The notes beneath the pieces were generated by a model. It worked only from the letters and a program-made list of their open reading frames with translations, was not told where the DNA came from and did no database searches. Shown here piece by piece: positions 1 through 5,903 of a DNA stretch of 5,903 nucleotides (position 1 is its first letter; each line of letters starts with the position of its first letter). Source of the stretch: Planctomycetaceae bacterium. Its GTDB lineage: Bacteria > Planctomycetota > Planctomycetia > Pirellulales > Thermoguttaceae. Location of the stretch: contig JAISBG010000055.1 of the NCBI GenBank assembly GCA_031266315.1, positions 1 through 5,903 of the forward strand. The letters are read 5' to 3'. The translations under genes and the position numbers were made by a program.

Positions 1-272
1 CAAACGATTTCATCGTGAATATGGCTGACAACCGTGTTGTATTCATAAGCAAGGTGTTCCATCGTGCGGTATTCACGCCAATATTGGAGTGTCCAAAGGA
101 GTTTGGTCTCCAAGAAGATACGGCTAGGACGTCCACCAAATTTATGACGCTCGGCATCGGCAACACGGAGAATAGAAAGCAATTGGAAAAACGTCGGCTT
201 CGCCACTCCAAAAAACTTTTTGAATTGGCGATCACTTTGCTTAAGAGCTTTGGTAACTTCGGGGGAGTGCAT
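1..272 (-). CDS. IS5-family-type transposase, N-terminal part (runs off left edge)
   Basis: Reading the minus strand from the ATG at 272 gives about 90 open codons to the window edge. The protein begins MHSPEVTKALKQSDRQFKKF. Its middle holds the hallmark of the HTH_Tnp_4 helix-turn-helix that precedes the DDE_4 catalytic domain in IS5-group transposases: a GGRPS turn at about residues 44-48, then LLWTLQYWREYRTMEHLAYE at about residues 56-75. This domain binds the element's terminal repeats. The catalytic DDE domain would lie beyond position 1, so activity cannot be judged, and whether one or two frames encode the enzyme is unknown. No clear Shine-Dalgarno precedes the ATG and the frame stays open upstream, so the start is provisional. 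The gene is divergent from the nuclease gene at 441. The plus-strand ORF over the same bases is its antisense shadow. Confidence 0.8.
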   Translation of the reverse strand, partial: MHSPEVTKALKQSDRQFKKFFGVAKPTFFQLLSILRVADAERHKFGGRPSRIFLETKLLWTLQYWREYRTMEHLAYEYNTVVSHIHDEIV

Positions 273-405
273 AAGAAAAAAATCGGTGAAAGATAACAAG
301 GAAGGAAACTGCCCACAGAATAACAATAACCCTAAAGTTACGCAAGAGCAACTTGGAGAAAAAAATGAAAATAAAGTTAGAGAAAAGGTCTACTATTCCC
401 GTCCC

Positions 406-434
406 TTGAAATAGAACAATATTCAGAGTAAAAT
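406..434 (+). promoter_or_regulatory. sigma70-like promoter of the Rpn gene, predicting a leaderless mRNA
   Basis: TTGAAA (406-411) and TAAAAT (429-434) each match the sigma70 consensus at five of six positions and are separated by an optimal 17 bases. A start site about 7 bases after the -10 box falls on or next to the A of the ATG at 441, so the transcript would have essentially no leader. This agrees with the absence of a Shine-Dalgarno before that ATG. The region is AT-rich, so chance matches are possible. Confidence 0.5.
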
Positions 435-440
435 AACGAA

Positions 441-1559
441 ATGAAAAAATTATCGCGTCAACCTGCCCAAAAATCCAACGCAAACATAACCGTCAATATT
501 CATGATGAGTTTGTCCGTGCAGTGTTTGCCCATCTTGAACTCGTCATTGAGTTCCTGAAACTTTATGTCGGCAAAACCCGCGATGGTCGCAAATTGCTAA
601 AATTACTTGACTTAAAACGAATCAGGCTGGAACCGACCCAGTTTTTCGGTCCGGAAGGACGACAACGAATCGCCGATTTAATCTTCTGGATTCCCCTAAA
701 ACATGGAAAAGGTTCCGCCGGTGTTGTGTTCATTTTTGAACATAAAAGCGAACGGAAACGCTCTTGGTCTTTTCAATTGCTCAAGTATTTAGTAGCAATC
801 TGGAATAAGTTTTTTTGTGAAGCAAAAAATCCGGAAAGCAATGATTTTGTGTTGCCGGCACCGTTGTTGATCGTTCTTCACAACGGTGCAAAACCGATTA
901 TTAACAAACCGATGTTAGAGGAGTACATCGCCAAAATTGTCGGAACAAAAAAATTTATACCGAAATTCGATTATATTATGGTTGATTTATCGGTGTTGAA
1001 CCCCGATGAATTTGGTACGGCTCCGTTATTGCGGGTAATCCTCGAATTGCTCAAACGCGCAACGGACGGAACCTTGTACGATGTCCGCAAACAAATACTG
1101 GAACCATTGGCGGCAATTCGTGATGACGAAAAGACACGGTATTGGATTCAGCAAATTTTGCGGTACATGGATAAATCAATCAAAAGTAAGAAAGAAGAAC
1201 TAACACCAGAATCAATCGATGAAATCATTGAACCTGTTTACAAAGAAAGGAGTACAAAAATGTCTTTAACATTTTTAGAAAAACTTGAAAAAAGAGGTAG
1301 AGTGAAAGGTAGAGCAGAAGGGAGAGCAAAAGGTAGAGCAGAAGGTAGAATAAAAGGGAGAGTAGAAGGTAGAGCAGAAGGAAGAGCAGAAGGGGGACAA
1401 AATGTAGTTTTAGCCGCTTTGCGAGCAAAATTTAAGAAAGTTCCAAGACATATTGAAACGGTGATTCGTCAGATGTCAGACCCAATCGCTTTAGAATCGT
1501 TAATAAATGATGCTATTGCAAGCCAGACATTAGATGAATTTGCAGAAGCCCTAAAGTAA
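441..1559 (+). CDS. Rpn-family PD-(D/E)XK nuclease (YhgA-like / Transposase_31), full-length RpnL form
   Basis: The 372-residue protein belongs to the recombination-promoting nuclease family (PF04754 type), DNA endonucleases related to the T5orf172/YhgA group and now linked to anti-phage toxicity. Visible signatures are HDEFVRAVF (21-29) at the entry to the fold, E64, D79 in ADLIFW, E100-x-K102 in FEHKS, and Q112 in the SFQLLKY helix. Together these form an apparently complete PD-(D/E)XK active site; many relatives have EHQS where this one has EHKS. A four-residue GRxE/K repeat (286-317) is followed by a variable C-terminal helical domain ending TLDEFAEALK. The length is somewhat above that of E. 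coli RpnA. ATG 441 is chosen because it is the only ATG near the family's N terminus; it lacks an SD and sits at a predicted leaderless start. The C-terminal part can be made separately (see 1260). clpB follows after 36 bases. Confidence 0.88.
   Translation: MKKLSRQPAQKSNANITVNIHDEFVRAVFAHLELVIEFLKLYVGKTRDGRKLLKLLDLKRIRLEPTQFFGPEGRQRIADLIFWIPLKHGKGSAGVVFIFEHKSERKRSWSFQLLKYLVAIWNKFFCEAKNPESNDFVLPAPLLIVLHNGAKPIINKPMLEEYIAKIVGTKKFIPKFDYIMVDLSVLNPDEFGTAPLLRVILELLKRATDGTLYDVRKQILEPLAAIRDDEKTRYWIQQILRYMDKSIKSKKEELTPESIDEIIEPVYKERSTKMSLTFLEKLEKRGRVKGRAEGRAKGRAEGRIKGRVEGRAEGRAEGGQNVVLAALRAKFKKVPRHIETVIRQMSDPIALESLINDAIASQTLDEFAEALK
1246..1252 (+). promoter_or_regulatory. Shine-Dalgarno for the internal RpnS start
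   Basis: AAAGGAG lies 7 bases before an in-frame ATG (1260-1262) inside the nuclease gene. It is the strongest ribosome-binding site I found before any start in the window. Part of it is an AGG arginine codon, one of only two AGG codons in the first 273 codons. This site decides the call of a separate internal protein. Confidence 0.65.
1260..1559 (+). CDS. RpnS-like small protein nested in frame in the Rpn gene (predicted intragenic antitoxin)
   Basis: Starting at codon 274 of the nuclease gene, this frame gives 99 residues: a short lead MSLTFLEKLEKR, eight GRxE/K tetrapeptides (residues 13-44), then a helical tail from about residue 47 to the shared stop. In E. coli, Rpn genes produce a separate C-terminal product (RpnS) that blocks the toxic full-length RpnL. 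Its dimerising helix can contain four-residue repeats whose number varies between strains. Start position, size, repeat unit length and nesting all match that plan. Direct sequence support is the SD AAAGGAG at correct spacing and a sharp change in arginine codons (AGA-rich here, none upstream). I did not find a convincing internal promoter, so RpnS may be translated from the full mRNA. Its function is inferred from the family. Confidence 0.62.
   Translation: MSLTFLEKLEKRGRVKGRAEGRAKGRAEGRIKGRVEGRAEGRAEGGQNVVLAALRAKFKKVPRHIETVIRQMSDPIALESLINDAIASQTLDEFAEALK
1296..1391 (+). repeat. in-frame tandem 12-nt repeat, eight units (GRVK/GRAE/GRAK/GRIK/GRVE)
   Basis: Eight uninterrupted 12-base units follow the consensus GGTAGAGCAGAA, in frame, with variation mainly at the glycine wobble base and at codons 3-4 (GCA/GTG/GTA/ATA and GAA/AAA). 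Each encodes Gly-Arg-X-Glu/Lys. The four-residue period would place charged residues along one face of a long helix. Because a unit is 12 nt, slippage adds or removes whole units without changing frame. A Leu-rich ORF on the opposite strand is only the antisense of this repeat. Confidence 0.92.
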
Positions 1560-1595
1560 AATCCGATAACTTATTTTCCAAACTGTTCAAAAAAT

Positions 1596-3200
1596 ATGGC
1601 ATTTTCTTACGAAAAACTTACGACCAAATCTCAAGAAGCGTTGTCGGCGGCACAAGAATCGGCGGTCAAGTCGGGGCATCCTGAATTGACGCCGTTGCAT
1701 TTATTTGATGCACTTCTTAATGAAAAGGATGGTAATATTCGTCCTTGTCTTGAAGCCATTGGCTGCCGTCTTTCCCAACTTGATGCGATGGTTGATGCGG
1801 AATTGCGTCAACTTCCGAAGGTATCCGGCGGCGGAGTAATTCCTCAGCCGAGCGGTGAACTTCAACGTGTTCTTTTTGCCGCTGACGAGGAAGCCGAAGC
1901 CATGAAAGATGATTACGTTTCGACCGAACATCTTTTGTTGGCACTGGAGAAAATTCCTTCCAAAGTGAAAAATGTACTCAAACTCAATGCTTTGGGACGT
2001 AATGAATTACTGCAAGGTATTAAAACTGTACGCGGTAATGCGAAAGTGTCCGACGCAGATCCGGAATCGAAACTTCAGGTGTTGAGTCGTTATGGAATTG
2101 ATCTTGTCGAACGCGCTAAAAAAGGGAAACTTGATCCGGTGATTGGACGTGATTCTGAAATTCGTCGGGTAATTCAGGTTTTATCGCGCCGTACAAAAAA
2201 TAATCCGGTGTTGATTGGTGAACCCGGTGTTGGTAAAACAGCGATTGCCGAAGGGTTGGCGTTGCGGATTGTGGACGGCGATGTGCCGGAATCACTCAAA
2301 AATAAACGGGTTATTGGTCTTGATATGGGTGCGCTTGTTGCCGGAACAAAATTTCGAGGCGAATTTGAAGAACGTTTGAAAGCGGTTTTGCGTGAGGTGG
2401 AGGAGGCAGCCGGTCAGATTATTCTGTTTATTGACGAGTTGCACACATTGGTTGGAGCGGGGCGTGCCGAAGGCGGAAGCGATGCGGCTAATTTGCTCAA
2501 ACCGGCATTGTCACGCGGTGAACTTCGGTGTATTGGCGCGACAACATTAGATGAATATCGGAAATATATTGAAAAAGATGCCGCGTTGGAACGCCGTTTC
2601 CAACCGGTTTTTGTTGAAGAGCCGAGTGTTGAAGACACGATTGCAATTTTGCGCGGTTTGAAAGCCCGTTACGAAGCACATCACAAAGGCGTTAAGATTA
2701 CTGATTCTGCGTTGGTTGCCGCCGCTGAAATGTCACATCGATATATTGCGGATCGTTTTTTGCCGGACAAGGCGATTGATTTGATGGACGAAGCGATGTC
2801 GCGGTTGGCGATGGAACTTGAAAGTGTTCCGGCGGAAATTGATACGGTTCAGCGACGTCTGGTGCAACTCGAACTTGCGGCGCGCCAACTCGCTGACGAA
2901 AACGAACCGCATGCCCAAGAGCGGTTGCGTGAAATTGAAAAAGAGATTGCCCGAAGTAAGGACGAACTCGCCGAACTCCGAACTCAATGGGAAAAAGAAA
3001 AAAGCGGTGCTCTTGATATTCACCAACTCCGCAGTCAGTTAGCCGATGTCCAATTAGAGTACAAAAATCTTGAAACACATATCAACACCGAACAATCACA
3101 AGGAAGATTGGTTGATGAATCGCAATTTCAAAAATTGTTTGAATTGGATCAGCAGCGGAAAGCTCTTGAAAAACAAGTCGAAGAAGCCGAACAAACATAA
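1596..3200 (+). CDS. clpB: ClpB disaggregase, truncated after the middle domain (no NBD2)
   Basis: ClpB is the cytoplasmic AAA+ disaggregase that works with DnaK to pull proteins out of aggregates. The 534 residues cover the Clp N domain (about 1-145), the first ATPase domain with Walker A GEPGVGKT (208-215), Walker B ILFIDE (276-281), sensor GATT (314-317) and arginine finger ERR (332-334), and the coiled-coil middle domain from about 411 to the end. All NBD1 catalytic residues are present. Family members are about 860 residues; here the whole second ATPase domain and C-terminal domain are missing. ClpB-like sequence continues right up to the TAA, and no downstream frame resumes it. The break lies 22 bases before a palindromic repeat. 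Start [16 protein letters not shown] matches family starts; no clear SD precedes it. It is probably a non-functional fragment; a split ClpB with NBD2 encoded elsewhere, or a misassembly, are alternatives. Confidence 0.9.
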   Translation: MAFSYEKLTTKSQEALSAAQESAVKSGHPELTPLHLFDALLNEKDGNIRPCLEAIGCRLSQLDAMVDAELRQLPKVSGGGVIPQPSGELQRVLFAADEEAEAMKDDYVSTEHLLLALEKIPSKVKNVLKLNALGRNELLQGIKTVRGNAKVSDADPESKLQVLSRYGIDLVERAKKGKLDPVIGRDSEIRRVIQVLSRRTKNNPVLIGEPGVGKTAIAEGLALRIVDGDVPESLKNKRVIGLDMGALVAGTKFRGEFEERLKAVLREVEEAAGQIILFIDELHTLVGAGRAEGGSDAANLLKPALSRGELRCIGATTLDEYRKYIEKDAALERRFQPVFVEEPSVEDTIAILRGLKARYEAHHKGVKITDSALVAAAEMSHRYIADRFLPDKAIDLMDEAMSRLAMELESVPAEIDTVQRRLVQLELAARQLADENEPHAQERLREIEKEIARSKDELAELRTQWEKEKSGALDIHQLRSQLADVQLEYKNLETHINTEQSQGRLVDESQFQKLFELDQQRKALEKQVEEAEQT

Positions 3201-3222
3201 CACACAACAAAGCAATTTCCCT

Positions 3223-3238
3223 GATTCTACCGGATTAG
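3223..3238 (+). repeat. left terminal inverted repeat of the MITE-like element
   Basis: GATTCTACCGGATTAG; its exact reverse complement is at 3469-3484. It begins 22 bases after the clpB stop codon. Confidence 0.85.
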
Positions 3239-3269
3239 GTATTTTCCACCGGAATAGTTAAGGTAAGGT

Positions 3270-3316
3270 AGGTGGGCGACCTTTTGCTAAAAGGTCGCGT
3301 CGGCGTACTCGCTGAC
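3270..3316 (+). repeat. left arm: two adjacent hairpins
   Basis: The first hairpin pairs GCGACCTTTT (3276-3285) with AAAAGGTCGC (3289-3298) over a GCT loop. The second pairs GTCGGCG (3299-3305) with CGCTGAC (3310-3316) over TACT, with one G-U pair in RNA. The order is mirrored in the right arm. No U-run follows, so these are not typical intrinsic terminators. Confidence 0.75.
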
Positions 3317-3392
3317 CGTGAATTAGATTAACAATAGCAAATTGAATTGCCTTCCGTTTTGGAATCAAGTTACCAACCGTCAACAGGGACAA

Positions 3393-3437
3393 GTCGGCTA
3401 TCGCCGACGCGACCTTTCAGCGAAAGGTCGCCCACCT
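3393..3437 (-). repeat. right arm: mirror-image pair of hairpins
   Basis: GTCGGC (3393-3398) pairs with GCCGAC (3403-3408) over TATC. Then GCGACCTTTC (3409-3418) pairs with GAAAGGTCGC (3422-3431) over AGC. Relative to the left arm, the changed bases stay paired (T-A there, C-G here), so the stem is kept although the sequence drifted. Bases 3402-3437 are the inverted copy of 3270-3305. Confidence 0.75.
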
Positions 3438-3468
3438 TATGATTCCCGAGAAAATATTACCAATTTGA

Positions 3469-3484
3469 CTAATCCGGTAGAATC
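3469..3484 (-). repeat. right terminal inverted repeat of the MITE-like element
   Basis: CTAATCCGGTAGAATC, the exact reverse complement of 3223-3238. It ends 13 bases from the uvrB stop codon. Confidence 0.85.
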
Positions 3485-3497
3485 GGCAATTTTCTTT

Positions 3498-5552
<2,055 letters not shown>

Positions 5553-5800
5553 GTTCTTTGTGCTCTCTGCGGCTAAAAAACAAAACAAATTATTACGGAA
5601 ATATTCATTTTGTTTCTGTCGGCGGTGTTTTTGTGTTTATGTTTGTATTGGTCAAAACTCCGTAAAACAAAATTCCATTCTATACTATCATTCATTATTA
5701 AAATTGACACGCTTTTGACTAGAACCGTCAAACTCACAATTAAAACCAATGAGCCGTTAATTATAACAAGCAAATTTTAGAAAAAAACCGGTAACTCAAA
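5553..5800. other. non-coding leader upstream of uvrB
   Basis: This AT-rich stretch has no credible gene; a 66-codon minus-strand ORF within it has no recognisable features. On the minus strand, TATAGAAT (5677-5684) could be a -10 box for uvrB, but the best -35 candidate (TGTCAA, 5704-5709) is 19 bases away, so the call is weak and would imply a leader of over 100 bases. A dyad TTTGAC-N7-GTCAAA lies at 5714-5732, with further GTCAAA-like half-sites at 5651-5656 and 5703-5708. I recognise no SOS box. Confidence 0.4.
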
Positions 5801-5903
5801 GTGGGCAACCTTTCGCTGAAGAGCTTTCATTCACGGTCGCATCGGCGTTAGCCGGACAGTGAATTAGATTAACGGCGGCAATTCGTTATTGCCAGCTGTT
5901 TCG
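5801..5903 (+). repeat. second, diverged copy of the palindromic repeat (cut by window end)
   Basis: This stretch aligns with 3272-3355 of the MITE-like element in the same orientation. Both share GTGGGC-ACCTTT-GCT near the start, GGTCGC-TCGGCG, and an identical GTGAATTAGATTAAC (5859-5873 versus 3318-3332). About 13 extra bases split the first hairpin here (around 5821-5834), so that stem is lost. GGCAAT-TCGTT-ATTGCC (5877-5893) forms its own small hairpin. The 16-bp terminal repeat is not found upstream of it, so the copy lacks that end; the rest lies beyond the window. Confidence 0.75.

Larger units (their letters stand above)
3223..3484. mobile_element. MITE-like non-autonomous palindromic element between clpB and uvrB
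   Basis: This 262-base non-coding block is bounded by perfect 16-bp inverted repeats. Inside them, two 31-base spacers show weaker inverted similarity, followed by 36-base arms (3270-3305 and 3402-3437) that are inverted copies with 2 mismatches, around a central region of about 96 bases. No transposase or other convincing ORF is present. The sequence GCAATTT occurs outside both ends (3212-3218 and 3486-3492), not flush with the termini, and could be a remnant of target duplication. A diverged copy of the left arm and part of the centre lies at the right window edge, so the block belongs to a dispersed family. It occupies the convergent gap between clpB and uvrB, where it could also act as a structured 3' end for both transcripts. 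Confidence 0.72.

Noticed and set aside
15..296. Plus-strand 93-codon ORF at the left edge
   Set aside because: It is the antisense of the minus-strand transposase, which has clear HTH_Tnp_4 signatures; the plus-strand protein resembles nothing.
387..405. Possible right-hand terminal repeat of the IS element (GGTCTACTATTCCCGTCCC)
   Set aside because: It is in a plausible place upstream of the transposase start and just before the -35 box, but the opposite end is outside the window and no target duplication can be shown.
1225..1428. Minus-strand ORF encoding a Leu-rich, membrane-like peptide
   Set aside because: Its composition is the direct result of reading the GRxE/K repeat backwards; there is no independent support.
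2046..2048. In-frame GTG (codon 151) as an internal start for a short ClpB isoform, as in E. coli
   Set aside because: The position matches, but no Shine-Dalgarno precedes it and the gene is truncated anyway.
3200..3261. Frameshifted continuation of ClpB after its stop
   Set aside because: No frame downstream shows the expected start of NBD2 or any ClpB motif before the palindromic repeat begins.
3276..3431. Intrinsic transcription terminators for clpB or uvrB
   Set aside because: The hairpins are strong, but neither is followed by a T-run on either strand in the needed position.
3223..3484. CRISPR array or attachment site
   Set aside because: The repeats are inverted rather than regularly spaced direct repeats, and no tRNA or integrase is near.
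5573..5773. Minus-strand 66-codon hydrophobic ORF upstream of uvrB
   Set aside because: It lies in an AT-rich leader, has no ribosome-binding site and ends before uvrB with a composition expected of AT-rich DNA.

Overview
The window is bacterial and slightly AT-rich by eye. It carries four protein genes in a rearranged neighbourhood. ClpB and UvrB are universal families and read like Planctomycetota or related phyla to me, but this is only an impression (low confidence). Ribosome-binding sites are weak or absent before most starts, which fits lineages that rely little on Shine-Dalgarno (SD) sequences. One internal start is a striking exception.

Layout. Positions 1-272, minus strand: N-terminal part of an IS5-type (HTH_Tnp_4) transposase that leaves the window at the left edge. 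Positions 441-1559, plus strand: a full-length Rpn-family PD-(D/E)XK nuclease, preceded by a good sigma70-like promoter placed so that the mRNA would be almost leaderless. Inside its 3' part, in the same frame, lies an SD-equipped ATG (1260) followed by eight tandem 12-nt units encoding a GRxE/K tetrapeptide. This matches the RpnL/RpnS gene-within-gene toxin-antitoxin layout described for E. coli Rpn proteins. Positions 1596-3200, plus strand: ClpB, cut off at the end of its middle domain with no second ATPase domain. Positions 3223-3484: a MITE-like imperfect palindrome with perfect 16-bp terminal inverted repeats. Positions 3498-5552, minus strand: complete UvrB, convergent with clpB. Positions 5553-5800: non-coding leader of uvrB. 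Positions 5801-5903: a diverged second copy of the arm and part of the centre of the palindromic repeat, cut by the window end.

How it fits together. rpn and truncated clpB lie 36 bases apart on the same strand and may be co-transcribed. The missing half of clpB, the palindrome touching its broken end, and direct repeats on both sides of uvrB suggest that repeat-mediated rearrangement (or a repeat-driven assembly error) joined clpB and uvrB. The most interesting system is the nested rpnL/rpnS pair, with a predicted leaderless toxin and an SD-driven antitoxin whose codon usage differs sharply from the rest of the gene.
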